From Kwoniella bestiolae CBS 10118 (lineage: Eukaryota > Basidiomycota > Tremellomycetes > Tremellales > Cryptococcaceae), in the NCBI RefSeq assembly GCF_000512585.2, contig NC_089244.1, positions 1,984,001 through 2,048,000 on the forward strand: DNA of 64,000 nucleotides. The letters run 5' to 3'. The notes below the pieces were generated by a model, which was given only the letters and a program-made list of their open reading frames with translations, had not been told where the DNA came from and searched no databases. Below are positions 23,327-33,775 of this stretch, one piece after another; within the stretch, counting starts at the first letter, position 1, and each line of letters opens with the position of its first letter. The translations under genes and the position numbers were made by a program.

Positions 23327-24789
23327 TCATGACTCGGCAATTTCTTTCAATGCGACTACGATGCTCATATACTTCAGCATGTTGTCGAGAAGGGGGAAAG
23401 AATTGCACCCACCGTCCGGTTCTATCTGTCGAGTTTCCACCAGATCTATAACCTCCATCATGCACTCCATACTTGCTGCGACCTGAATCGTCGTAAGGGC
23501 AAGAATCGTGAGCACCCGCAATCGTTCTGTGACTAAGAACAAGCCACAAATAGAACGACACTAGGTAAACTCACGTCTAAAAGCCTTATGGCGCTTTCTG
23601 GTAGATTCCCGGTCTCCACTATCAATTCCAACTTTTCCAATCTCAGATCAAGAGAGATGATCGCCGATAAACTGCCTCTCCAAATCTCATCTCCACTGTG
23701 CCATTCTATATGGTTATTTTCCACTAACGAAGCATCCTGGCTCTCCGTGAAATCGTTTACATCGAAATTCAAACGATGCTCCTGTAAGCCGGATTCTGAA
23801 AGCATCGTAAAGAACCGTGGTAGTGATGTAGCAGGTACATCTGTTTGGATATACAGTATCAGTAAGAGGCTTCGTGGACAGAAGAGCTCACCATAAGATT
23901 GAAGCACTTCTCCGGACGTCATCAACTGAAATCTTCCACCTTGCTCGAAATGCTCATCAATGAGTGATAACCATTCATCGAATGTCCCGTCCTGTCAGGT
24001 CAGCTATATCCCCGATAATGGGACACTCACTCTCATCTGATTGAACGCTTCAATGAACTGGATGACGGCTTGGGTCGCAGTACCACTTTCCACCTCTCTA
24101 TCATGGCAGGATATCGGAACGGCAGTGGGAATAGGCGAGAGTATCAGGTATTCCATATTAGCGATAGTTTCACCAAATATGTAGAAATGCGGTGAGACGT
24201 CAGATGCCTAGAACAGATCATGACGAGGTATCCGTGATGATCCTGTCTCATTCATCGAGCGTGATGGAACAAAGGGTGTTGCAAATACTCACCTCTCCAA
24301 GCTTTCTCCATCCTCCTTTATGATATTCGAAGGGACAGCATGAGAGACCAATCCCTGTTGTAAAGGAGAGGTATGATATGATTCCACATCGCCGAATGAT
24401 CCTTCTGTCGAAGATGGTCCATTCGATAGTGGGGGAGGTACAGAGGTAGTCGAGAATGTAGAGTCGGTGCGATGCATGGGATTCTGAGTTTGGACGATGT
24501 GTATATGATTAGGCGGAAGAGGTTCAATGTCCATCGGTGCAGGACTGCCGTTGACCTGCTGCATATATAGGAAAGGTGGTGTCGTCTGCCTTTGAGCTGC
24601 ACCCCTCCCTCTACCTCTCCCTCCTCTACCTCTCGGAGCGGAAACATGTCCGTTGACTCCACGTCCTCTCATCGCTCCACGATGATATGCAGGTTGGGGA
24701 CTGTTATACTGGGGGAAGGTGATGGTTGATTGTGAAGGAGTGGGTTCAAAGTGAGCTGGGATAGGGGAAGAGGTCATTGCAATGTCCAT
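23327..24789 (-). CDS. LIM-domain-binding / Seuss-like transcriptional co-regulator (tentative)
   Basis: Probable nuclear adaptor. Exon 1 (24789 to about 24290) encodes a Pro/Gln/Ser-rich region with an RGG-type block (GRGGRGRGRGAAQR). Later exons encode VSPHFYIFGETIANMEYL, TATQAVIQFIEAFNQMRDGT, FDEWLSLIDEHFEQGGRF, SLPRFFTMLSESGLQEHRLN, an acidic stretch, W-R-G-S-LSAIISLDLRLEKLELIV, ERLRVLTILALTTIQ and, at the end, NMLKYMSIVVALKEIAES. The alternation of an E-x-x-F/W-x-x-F helix, LPRFF...SG and a beta stretch with KLE-L resembles the LIM_bind domain of fungal PtaB/Adn1 adaptors that partner Flo8-type regulators. Similarity is by eye and moderate. The exon 1-exon 2 junction is not in phase with the obvious GT-AG pair, so one boundary is uncertain. 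Confidence 0.5.
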
Positions 24790-25066
24790 TTTTAAATCAT
24801 ATCGGTGAATGTATCGGTCGGCCAGTCGTACTGCTTCACGATTACCCAGTCGCAGATGACTTTTAGTGCGGCATGGTCAAGCTGTGGAATGGTGAAATGA
24901 GTATCAATGAGATGAAAAGAGTGGATTCAACATGAAACCGCGATATGATTTGAACATGATGTTTTTGACGGCAACATTGACATTTTGACATTCCGTCCCT
25001 CTTACACTTCACTTGTTGTCTCTTTCTTTTATACTTGAACAGACCATATCCCATTGATAATCCATC
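24790..25066. promoter_or_regulatory. Divergent promoter region
   Basis: About 280 bases between the LIM-binding-like gene and the small mitochondrial membrane protein gene. No ORF; pyrimidine-rich leader with TTTATACTTG near 25028-25037. Confidence 0.4.
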
Positions 25067-26033
25067 ATGATCCGACTTACAAGCACCGCCCGACTTGCCA
25101 TCAGGTCCATCTCTACATCATCTGTCGCTCGACAAGAAGTTGTAGGTACTGTTGGAACTGCTCCAGTCAAACGACCCGTCGGCGGATTTCGGTAAGCTTG
25201 TTTTTGTGCCCAAACATCATGCAGCCGCAAGGTATGGACCGAAGCTGACATGACTACCTATGCTTACTTTCTGGTAATCATCATGAAGAGGCGGGTGAGT
25301 GAATTTGGGTGCATGGGAAAGCATGGAAGCGCAATATTCAGATAAGCTGACCATTCGACATAATGTAGTATCCTCGGATTTGTGAGTATTTTGCTTGCGT
25401 CCAGATTTATGATAGAGTAACGCTGACCGAGTCCACGATGTGACCATAGTTCCTTGGCTTTTCCATTTCATCAGCTTTGTCCATCTACTACTTGCAACAG
25501 GAGAACAAAATTGCTTCAGGCCTGTTATTAGCCAGCGTCGAAGAGCTCCAGCAAGGGACCGGCAAGGTGAGTTTCGGGCTCGTTTTCACGGCCGAAACAG
25601 CGAAATCATCATCTGCAGGACGCATCATACTAAAGAGTATGTGTGTACGTTAGATCTCCTCTCATTTGGATCGTCTACAAGTCGTCGAGAAGGAGATAGC
25701 TGCTCTCAAGTCTGCAGGTGCGGTCAAAGATGATGTGACCAAAGTACGAGGGGAAATGAAGAAAGTCTACGTGAGCTACCATCCTTTGTGTTGTCCATGC
25801 TATCAATGCTGTGATCTCTGTGCTAAGCTTTCGTGACCCGATTCTTAACAGGACGGCCTTCACCTTGAGCTCCTTGATTTGCGAGCACACGTCTGGGGTG
25901 TAGAACAGGATTTACAGAAAGTCGTCAAAACTGGTGAGGGCGACTTCTACTCTCTACTTCTTGTCAACAAAGCCCAACACGCCTGTAACTGATCAAGCGT
26001 ATGTCTGACCGTTCAGAGTCCATCAGAATCTAA
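25067..26033 (+). CDS. Small mitochondrial inner-membrane protein with glycine-zipper-like segment and coiled coil
   Basis: Seven exons (25067-25191, 25289-25294, 25370-25382, 25450-25566, 25654-25770, 25852-25933, 26017-26033) join in phase to 158 aa. The N-terminus MIRLTSTARLAIRSISTSSVAR is Arg/Ser/Thr-rich without acids, a good mitochondrial presequence. A single membrane segment follows, FRGGILGFFLGFSISSALSI, with regularly spaced glycines, then a helix with heptad-like hydrophobics (LEELQ, ISSHLDRLQVVEKEIAAL, LHLELLDLRAHVWGVEQDL) likely to form a coiled coil. This layout (presequence, Gly-rich membrane helix, soluble coiled coil) matches a small conserved fungal mitochondrial family of unknown function. 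Two exons are only 6 and 13 bases long, and both encode the membrane segment, so a gene finder could easily miss them. Confidence 0.75.
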
Positions 26034-26172
26034 GCGAAAGACTCGAACATGGGACAATTCCTACTATATCCTGCTTGCCGAAAATGGAAAGAAAAGATGC
26101 TATCATATGCATGCCATGAATCACAATACAAATACAACATTAGCCATGAGCCTGGCCCACGTCCATTCAAAG

Positions 26173-26815
26173 CTATTTCCTGCCCTTGCCTCTTGTTTTC
26201 CCTTTTCCTCTACCACTAATCTTCCTATTGCTCATACCACCAGCGAACAGTTGTTTCCTCACCACACCTTCCTCACCATCCTTTTCGGGAGTTTGCATGA
26301 TCCCATCCGGAGGGGAAGTTTCGGGGCGTAGAGGGGAAGGTGAAGACGGTCTAGAGGAATCGCGAGAGGATGGTGCAGGGTCATGAGCGTTATGTCTTGA
26401 TAAAGACGGTGAAGCCCTCTGACTATGACCTGGCGGCAAAGATTGTATAGGAAGCATTTGACTGATTATCAAAGATGATCAGTTCCGCATCCTTGCAGTC
26501 GGAGGGTATAATGATAATTTTCAGGACAACTCACCCTCCCACCTCCCTCCCTATAGCTTCTATGCGCAACCTCTGCTCATCCGTCAGACCTTGCTCGATC
26601 GCCCCATAGTTCCCAGTACCGAGCCCATCAGCGGATATTATCGATTCTTCGCGTGCTGGAGGCAAAAGGCTCGCAGATTCCTGTACCTATTTATACCAAA
26701 CAAACACTTCAGCAACCCAAACAAGCAATCGAACTTTCGTTGTACTCACTGCATCTCCGTCGTTCTTCTTCTCCTTCCGTGGCCCACAACATGGTAGGAA
26801 ATCGAAGAGTCCCAT
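26173..26815 (-). CDS. Myristoylated/palmitoylated LAMTOR1/Ego1-like small protein (tentative)
   Basis: Three exons (26750-26815, 26535-26680, 26173-26461) join in phase to 166 aa. The N-terminus MGLFDFLPCCGPRKEKKN has Gly2 for N-myristoylation and a Cys-Cys pair for palmitoylation followed by a basic patch, the classic lipid-anchor arrangement of Meh1/Ego1 and LAMTOR1. An acidic dileucine-like ESASLLPP follows, then YGAIEQGLTDEQRLRIEAIG. The rest is Pro/Ser-rich and ends in a basic, Gly-rich tail (GRGKGKTRGKGRK). In the Ragulator/EGO complex such a protein would tether Rag GTPases and TORC1 to the vacuole. That role is inference from the anchor, size and helix; sequence similarity to Ego1 is weak and other lipid-anchored proteins cannot be excluded. 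Confidence 0.55.
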
Positions 26816-27332
26816 GGTCGGATTCGTATAGTATGCTGTGTGTAATATGGCTAGTGAAGAATCAACGTATTCCTGGAATCCCAGCTTTTTGTACTAAGCT
26901 CTTGACTCATTCACGTTCTGAGACAACAACGTCTAAGCGGAGATATCCGCCCGTCCTTAAACTTCAGATCCTGTTGGTGGCATAGAGAGATCAATTTGAA
27001 CGTGGCATTATACAGCAAGATGTATACTTTCTGTCTATGTAAACGGCCCGCGATCCTGCCGTCCGACGTAGCTCTTGAACAGGTAGGAGAGTGATGGGAA
27101 ACATGCCAAGCTTCGAATTGAGAAAGCGATGTTGGAAAGGGACAGCCACGTTGGTTTCAGACTCATAGGGGTATTGGCGTTTGACCAAGGCATCGCACTT
27201 GGCTTGATATGACCTTTCTTGTGACTGGATCTGCGGGACTCTGGATCGCCTTGTTTGTAAAAGCCTCGAAAGCTCGAAATGAAAGATAAAAGAGCCAAAC
27301 CGAGGTAAAAAAAAACAGAAAAAATATTGGTG
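26816..27332. other. Intergenic region
   Basis: About 520 bases between the lipid-anchored protein gene and the tRNA. An A-rich run at 27307-27325, read on the minus strand, is the Pol III terminator of the tRNA-Ile gene. Nothing else is supported. Confidence 0.4.
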
Positions 27333-27430
27333 TGATCACGGACGGGCTCGAACCGCCGACAATTGCATAACTAATATTCCATGCGGAAAACTATTAGTAC
27401 AAGATTCTAAACCAACTGAAATACGCGACC
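27333..27430 (-). tRNA. tRNA-Ile: tRNA-Ile(AAT), intron-containing, copy 1
   Basis: The 98-base minus-strand sequence folds as a tRNA: acceptor GGTCGCG with CGTGATC and discriminator A, D-arm AGTTGGTTTA loop, anticodon stem TTGTA/TGCAA, loop CT-AAT-A, T-arm GGCGGTTCGAGCCCGTC. The anticodon AAT reads isoleucine codons (first A would be inosine). A 23-base intron after base 37 contains AATATTAG, complementary to the anticodon-loop CTAATA. A T-run terminator follows on the minus strand (27307-27325). Confidence 0.93.
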
Positions 27431-27756
27431 AACGATGAAAACCCTTCCAATAGTATAATTATATTTAAAAAACAATGTCCCAACGAGTATCTTGAGCAGG
27501 AAAGTTCAATTGTCGTTCGTTCGCTGCTTGCGCTCAAGCCACCTCACCGGGTGTCATCTTCATACTCATGAGAGCTATCATGACACATCGAGTGGATATG
27601 ACCGACTCGGTACTACGACTCTTGCCAACAGTGCAAAATATTCTCAGCTTCACCGGGTTTGAGCTATAATTGACTTCTTCGAGCGGTGTATCTCGAGATA
27701 TCATGAATGAGATTTTCGTCATGATCCTATCACTCGTGCTTATGTACATCGACATG
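27431..27756. other. Intergenic region 5' of tRNA-Ile copy 1
   Basis: About 325 bases up to the stop of the next minus-strand gene. One minus-strand frame is open (27534-27755) but shows no domain and no start context. Left unannotated. Confidence 0.3.
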
Positions 27757-29357
27757 TTACAATATGTTTTTGATACAACGTTTTAACAACATAACATAAG
27801 GTGTCTTCAGCTTTTCGGCGTCCATGGAACAGTCCATCTTATCCCACCATTCTCTGTTACCTTTGTATTTCTTTCTAATGTCTTGCAAGTCTTCCGCATC
27901 GTATGCCTGCACCTTCATTATGCTCAACAGCTCCAATAGGAGCATGATCATTCTAGCCTCATTGTCAACATGCACATCTCGAGTAACCCCAAGAAGAGGT
28001 ATAAGTTCTTCAAACAGATATCTTGCAGTCGGTCGATCCAATGAAGAACTTCCAAATTCTCTCTTGATTAGGTTCTTGTCCGCCCGCCTCTGAGCCAATT
28101 TGGTATTTCTCATACCGCCCGAATCCTCAAAGAGTAAAGTGAGAATATGACAGGCTATCCTCCAATGTCGGGATCTCCCTAACTTCCTCATGATATCTTG
28201 TATATCGGTGATGGCGAAGAAACGTAATGTATGAATGAGGGATGACGATAGTGAAGAGGGATGAAAGGGTGGTTTCGTTCCTGAAGCGGTATCGAGTACC
28301 TGTTTCGCAAATCTCGATCAGTCTTGGGACTACATCACGAGTTGTTCTTGCCTCTATGTTCGACAAGACGAAAATGTACTGACGAGTAACAACAACCGTA
28401 CAGCTATGGATTTACGTCTTTCCCCTTCTTCGCCTGCCTTCGAGGTCAGATAAGCGGCCTTTAAAGTTGTTAAAGGGAAGGAAGCGTCGTTTCGGGGTAA
28501 TTGTCCAGTACGATCAAAGGGCTTAGGAAGTTGTCTGACAAACAAAGGGGAGTATACATCTAAAGAAGCAGGATCAGCTATCAGTGGATGAATGTTGAGT
28601 TTTCGATACCTACGGGTGTCAATCTCTTCTGTTCGTTCTGATCTGTCTTTCTCCCAGAAACTAACCAGCCAGCCTAACAGCTCCCAACCTTCTTTACCGA
28701 TCTTCCGATCTCTCCTGCCCTCTTCCTCATCCAGATTACTGTATCGCTTGCGTTTCTTGTCACCTCCACTTCCATCTTTCTCCTTCTCCCAAATCAAAGC
28801 CCATACCCCTTCTTCTTCGCATCCTCGCATGCACTTCCAAATCGATCTATGTAGATCCGATCGTTTGTAGTCCCACTGTAGCCATATTGGATCTTGTTCT
28901 TTCGAACCGGTCGCTGAAGGGTGGAATGGTATTGCCTGAGCGAATGATATGGGTTGATGTAACGATAGAATCTTTGAGAGGGTTTGTATTGGAAGCTCAG
29001 GAGGAATGTTGTGTGTAGAATGATTGAGCGCGAGATAGAGAAGGAGTTGGATATGTTCACTGTGAGGCAACATTGGTCAGTGAGTTATTTGGATCTGAGG
29101 AAGAGGATGTCTCGATACGTGCGTTGAAGGCACAAAGTCAGGTTGAATAAGCTCGTTTAGACTTCCCAGAGTGACCAGTACTAAGAATATACGCGAAGAG
29201 GAAGAACCGGTCAGTAAGGCTGCAAAATCAGCCAAGGGTCACTTTTGTACTCACCGAATTGTTCCTCCAGAGTGCCATTGATGATCTCTCTCCAGCTGTG
29301 AGGGTAGATCGGTGGTGAAGCCTTGACCGTCGAGTCGGCCAACGCGTGGTCGATCAT
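27757..29357 (-). CDS. Unrecognised protein, helical, with charged central insert
   Basis: I do not recognise this protein. ATG 29357 gives MIDHALADSTVKASPPIYPH, exon 1 ends EEQF and joins in phase to VLVTLGSLNELIQPDFVPSTH, then SEHIQLLLYLALNHSTHN. A long exon contains a charged low-complexity insert (KDGSGGDKKRKRYSNLDEEE) with KKRKR as a possible nuclear signal, then helical segments (WELLGWLVSFWEKDR, VRQLPKPFD). Further exons give NIEARTTRDVVPRLIEICE and, in the last exon, RHWRIACHILTLLFED, ARYLFEELIPLLGVTRDV and an ending VMLLKRCIKNIL. About five exons, roughly 450 aa. The pattern of amphipathic helices suggests an all-alpha nuclear scaffold such as a chromatin or RNA polymerase I cofactor, but that is a guess. 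Divergent from clathrin light chain. Confidence 0.6.
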
Positions 29358-29850
29358 CGTGGATGTTGAGAGCTCGAGATATGCGACTCTTTTGCAGTAA
29401 TCATATCGTCGTTGTGTATCCGATATCGCTAGTCAAGCAGACAAGGTAAGGAAAAATAGAAAGGAAAGAGACTCCAAGCAGATACTCGTGGCTGCCAGTA
29501 TATATGCATCTATCTCTGCAGCTTCAATACAGTGTGGTGTGAGACGAAGATTGCATGAATACATAAATATTGCCACGTCATGTGTTAAGCTTTGTCTACT
29601 TGACTGTTACATTTGCTTCCGCCTGGCTGTTGACCACGTTGTATTGTTAGTGTATGCGCGTCACTCTAACAGTACATTCCACATCTACTCCTACTACTAC
29701 TACTAACAACATCTCTTCACACTTCACTGGGTCGTCTTCATCAGCATCAGCATCATCATCCTCATCAATAACACTTACGTTGCCATCATCTAAAACTCAA
29801 CAGCCTACTGCACCCCTAGACGTACCAGACATCGATATAAATAATATAAG
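29358..29850. promoter_or_regulatory. Divergent promoter region with short tandem repeats
   Basis: About 490 bases upstream of clathrin light chain. It contains CTACTCCTACTACTACTACT (29690-29704) and CATCAGCATCAGCATCATCA (29729-29765) microsatellite tracts in the likely 5' leader, and no gene. Confidence 0.45.
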
Positions 29851-31114
29851 ATGAGTGACGATCCTATGGCTGATTTCCTTGCCAGAGAGAAGGCTGCGTT
29901 AGGTATGTCGTGATGGAACAACATCCCTTTCTTCCTTCCTGCAGTTACGCTTTGATCTCTGCTGACGAACACATCTGTCGTAGGGGACGACGCCGACTTG
30001 TTCGCATCTGGAAGTGCACCCTCGGCTCCATCAGGAATCGATGCTTTCCCCGACTTCTGTGCGTTCATCTTTCACCACTGTCTTGGACTCGCTAATATAC
30101 TTGCATGGTGAACAAACAGCTTCGCCTGCTCCCCCTCCTGAAACTCCCAAAGCTGCCTCTCCCAAGGGTATCGATTCTTTTCCTTCCTTCGATTCACCTG
30201 CTATCGGAGGTAGCGAGGTCAGAGTCACCGGTGTAGCTGGTACAGGGGAAGATGAGGATCGTGCTCAGTTTGAGAGTCAGTTCCCCGATTTATCCGGTGA
30301 AGTAGATTATCAAGCTGTAAGTGGAAGGGTGTCTCTTCTCTCATTTGATCCATCTTCATCGATCTCTCCCTTGACGATGGCGTTACTGAGCTGACTTTAA
30401 TGTTATTCGATCACCGATAGCCCCCTAAACCGGTCTTTAACGCCTTATCTCCTCAACCTTATGGAGCATCCCCATATCCCGCTACCGCAGCTCCTAAACC
30501 CCGTTCGGCTCAATCCATCTTACCTCCCCCTACATTCAACAATATCCTTCCTTCTAATGAAGAGGAATCTGAACCCATCAAAGCCTGGAGGGAAAAGCAA
30601 GCTGAACAAATCAAGAAGAGAGATGAAGAAGATAAGAAGAGACGAGATGAAATGGCTAATAAAGCTGAAAAGGCTATCGATAGCTTCTACGAGGATTACA
30701 ACAAGATGAAAGAGAGGAACATCAGAGAAAATAAGTGAGTATAGTGTGCCAGGCTACACTGGACGCTATCTTATCGCCGTTGTCACTGTGGCTTGCTATT
30801 CGCCTTTGGATACTGACCATCATGCTATGCTCATCTTTCGCAGAGAGAACGAAGCTGCTTTCCTTGAGAAGCTCAACGAGGGTATTGCTAAAGGTACAGC
30901 TTGGGAAAGAATTACCGAATTGATACAACTCGAGAATTCCCGTAAGTTGATCCGACCATTCATGATGCATTTCAAGGGCTGAACTCAATTCGATATAGAA
31001 TCCAAAACGATCCGACCTTCTGTCCCTGGTGGTTCCGACTTGGCAAGAATGAAGGAGATCCTCTTAGCTCTCAAAAGAGAAGGTGATAAAGCTCCTGGAG
31101 CGGCGGGCTTTTAG
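29851..31114 (+). CDS. CLC1: Clathrin light chain
   Basis: Regulatory subunit of the clathrin coat for endocytic and trans-Golgi vesicles. ATG 29851 begins MSDDPMADFLAREKAALGDD, with the acidic N-terminal motif of clathrin light chains. Later exons give SGIDAFPDF, a Pro-rich linker, VTGVAGTGEDEDRAQFESQF and the conserved heavy-chain-binding helix EPIKAWREKQAEQIKKRDEE, followed by a long Lys/Glu coiled coil (KKRRDEMANKAEKAIDSFYE, DYNKMKERNIREN), then GTAWERITELIQLENSQSKT and the C-terminal MKEILLALKREGD. About seven exons separated by introns of 60-110 bases. The size and order fit the family. Confidence 0.95.
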
Positions 31115-32168
31115 TGTATATAGAATCACATTGTATATCTATCTTTTTAGAGACATCCTCCTATCCTTCTCTCCCATCTTGCCTTCGAATCGAGTGGAGA
31201 CCTTTTCTGATAATATTTTACGACATGTGAGAATGAATGCGTTGAAAGAGAGACGAGAACACGGGGTCTTCCCCACGAGGTAACCTATACATACGGAACG
31301 GAAAATGTCGAAGGTCTGATTCAGATCAGAATGTTTGCCCATGACCTTGAGCTGCCTTAGTGTCGAGGTTGTGACCCGGACCTTTACTCCAACCTTGGGG
31401 CACACCGATATAACCGGTTTTAGAAGCAGTTGTCGAGCTTCTAGTGATTGCCACCTTTTGGCCTACCTGGTGCTGTATCACTGCAAGCTCCCAGGACACA
31501 TAGTATTGCAAGCGACGATCTTATGTCTTCCATGGCTCGGATGTTTCAGCCACTGACAATAAAGTCTGATCTCAACAGGCCCAACATTGTGGAAAGAGTG
31601 CCCATATAGATTCGCGGTGTCAGTCAGCGGGCGGGTGATGTCCCGGAAGGGGAAGAAAAAGAACTGCTAAGGATACAAATTCATCCTTCCTGGACCCAGA
31701 AAGAGGACTCGGGGTGTGGTATATTCCGCAAGGATCTGAAGCACCCAGGTCAATAAGAACACATTCCAAGAGTGAAGCCATCGAGCGTGAGCCTCAATCT
31801 ACAACTATAGAGAAGGTATAGATATATCGTGATAATCCGGCTGCTTCAACTGATCTCCACTCACGAGAGACTGAGCTTCTCGGGAATGACTCGAGAATCA
31901 AGACCATCCTATCACCCTGGTACTGTGAAAGACATCCATTAATGTCAAATATGGCCTTAAGCTGTTCAACCTGCGATATTTTCCAGAAACACAGATGAAC
32001 GTGAGCTTCAAACGTATTTCTGAGTGGTGAGCTCTCGGCCCGTTCAGACCTGCAGCTTCTCGAGATTTGTGTCGACGGTCTCGTTTCAACACTTCATTGC
32101 ACTCAGAACGCGATCTTACCCTTTTGATCTATTATAGTCATTGCTCAAATACATTTTTCAGAAAATTT
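31115..32168. other. Gene-poor stretch between CLC1 and tRNA-Ile copy 2
   Basis: About 1.05 kb. The only frame of interest is a minus-strand one ending at 31326 (reported separately). No repeats or RNA genes recognised. Confidence 0.35.
31326..31511 (-). CDS. Possible small protein 3' exon (tentative)
   Basis: A minus-strand frame ending TGA 31326 reads SSTTASKTGYIGVPQGWSKG then PGHNLDTKAAQGHGQTF. The composition (Gly/Gln/Lys-rich, few hydrophobics, no repeats) looks like the tail of a small soluble protein rather than random sequence, and a possible acceptor (CACTAG) lies just before SSTTAS. I cannot place an upstream exon with a convincing start. It may equally be noncoding. Confidence 0.25.
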   Translation of the reverse strand: MQYYVSWELAVIQHQVGQKVAITRSSTTASKTGYIGVPQGWSKGPGHNLDTKAAQGHGQTF

Positions 32169-32266
32169 GGTCGCGTATTTCAGTTGGTTTAGAATCTTGT
32201 ACTAATAGTTTTCCGCTTGGAATATTAGTTATGCAATTGTCGGCGGTTCGAGCCCGTCCGTGATCA
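32169..32266 (+). tRNA. tRNA-Ile: tRNA-Ile(AAT), intron-containing, copy 2
   Basis: Same 98-base gene as copy 1, on the plus strand. It differs from copy 1 by one base in the intron (CCGCTTGG for CCGCATGG) and keeps all paired stems and the AAT anticodon. It is followed by TTTTTTT (about 32274-32280), the Pol III terminator. Mature tRNA sequences of the copies are identical by eye. Confidence 0.93.
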
Positions 32267-33677
32267 GACCTACTTTTTTTCCCATTCTCCTCTTCAAGGC
32301 AAAAGTCTTTACATCGACCTATGTAGATAGAACAACCCGGTGGGTACGAGCTTACGATGGCATACTGCTCAAGGGATAATAAGCTGATATGTGCATGTGA
32401 TATCACGTCAGCTCGTCGTCACACTACCTCGTAAGCCCAATGTCCGAGAATTGTTGGAAGATCGCCTGTTCACGGTCATGTGGAGCTTCATACAGCGAGC
32501 ATGCATTGCTCGGCCTAGATTCGCAGCGATGCGGCTTGTACATCCAATTCTCGTAGTTACTCCGATTAGGTCACGCGCAATCTGTATCATTATTGAAGCT
32601 CCAACACCCGCAGAACGACAGTATGTGATCAGACATTATCATAATAGTGAGCTATCATCGTCATTCATTATCGATCGGCATTGCGATCCGCCTAGCTGGT
32701 TGTGGAGTGGCACCACTGCCGAATGTTCGTGTACTCGATGGTGGACGAGCCTTGGATAGTTGGATAGGCGTAGGGTTTTGTTGCTGCAAGCGGTAGAAAA
32801 CTTAGTATTACTCCACATTCTTTCCTCTAATGAAGTTATTGTTTTGATTCCTCGGTCTTCTCCATCGAACCCAGGCAAAATCGTTGAAAACTTTTATTTG
32901 GCCATGACGTCCACTCTTGACTGGACACTTGTGAGCTTTCATGTCTTTCAAAAATTTCCCTTGGCTACCCAAGCAGACTCCTGCAGCCGCAATTAGGAAC
33001 GGTGCATTTGACAGTGCTAGGCTAACTTCATCAGTGACTGAATCAATTGAGCACCATCACTCGCAAGCTGAGTGAACCATCGATACCAAGGAGTTGTAGG
33101 ATTTTGGTCCGCAAAGTGAGCAAACCTATATCGTTGGGTCGGCGTATATCGTTCGATCCATCCATCAGCCGCAATTATTGCTTGGGGCGCAAGATCCCTG
33201 CATTCTCAACACGTCAGAACACATCAAGTCTGACCCAAACTCGTTGGTCCAGAGTAATCTTGACACTCAGCACTTCCACACCATTCAGATCCTCACACAG
33301 CGACTGCCTTGACATGCCCGTTGGGTCTGCACTAAAATCAGAGATAGAATTCAGTTGGATACACATTGCACTATGCAAGAATACTGAGAACTTTGACCGA
33401 CCTCGGGGATGTTGTAGAGGCTGTCACCTGTCTTAAGGTCTGCAACACTCTGCAGATGTTGAGCGTTGGTTTATCGTTATGTTGCCCTTCCTGCAAAATG
33501 CCTTGCATCAGTCAGAGCATAATGGGTAATCACAACGCGGTAGTCGGCAGATACTGAAAGGCTCATCGCCATAATGCACAAGTTGCCCAACGATCAATAC
33601 GAAAGAAAAATGGCCCCCAAAGGGATGACTGGTTCAAACGATCTAGAGAAGAGAAGAGAAGAAAAAAAAAGTAGATC
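32267..33677. other. Gene-poor stretch between the inverted tRNA-Ile pair
   Basis: About 1.4 kb without a supported gene. Plus-strand frames at 32391-32759 and 33047-33436 have no recognizable domain and read like random translation. It may hold remnants of an old insertion. Confidence 0.35.
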
Positions 33678-33775
33678 TGATCACGGACGGGCTCGAACCG
33701 CCGACAATTGCATAACTAATATTCCAAGCGGAAAACTATTAGTACAAGATTCTAAACCAACTGAAATACGCGACC
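33678..33775 (-). tRNA. tRNA-Ile: tRNA-Ile(AAT), intron-containing, copy 3
   Basis: Third copy, minus strand, with the same intron as copy 2 (CCGCTTGG). Its 3' flank on the minus strand (GATCTAC followed by T-run, plus-strand 33662-33677) matches the 3' flank of copy 2 apart from one base (GACCTAC), showing that copies 2 and 3 share ancestry beyond the tRNA itself. Confidence 0.93.
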
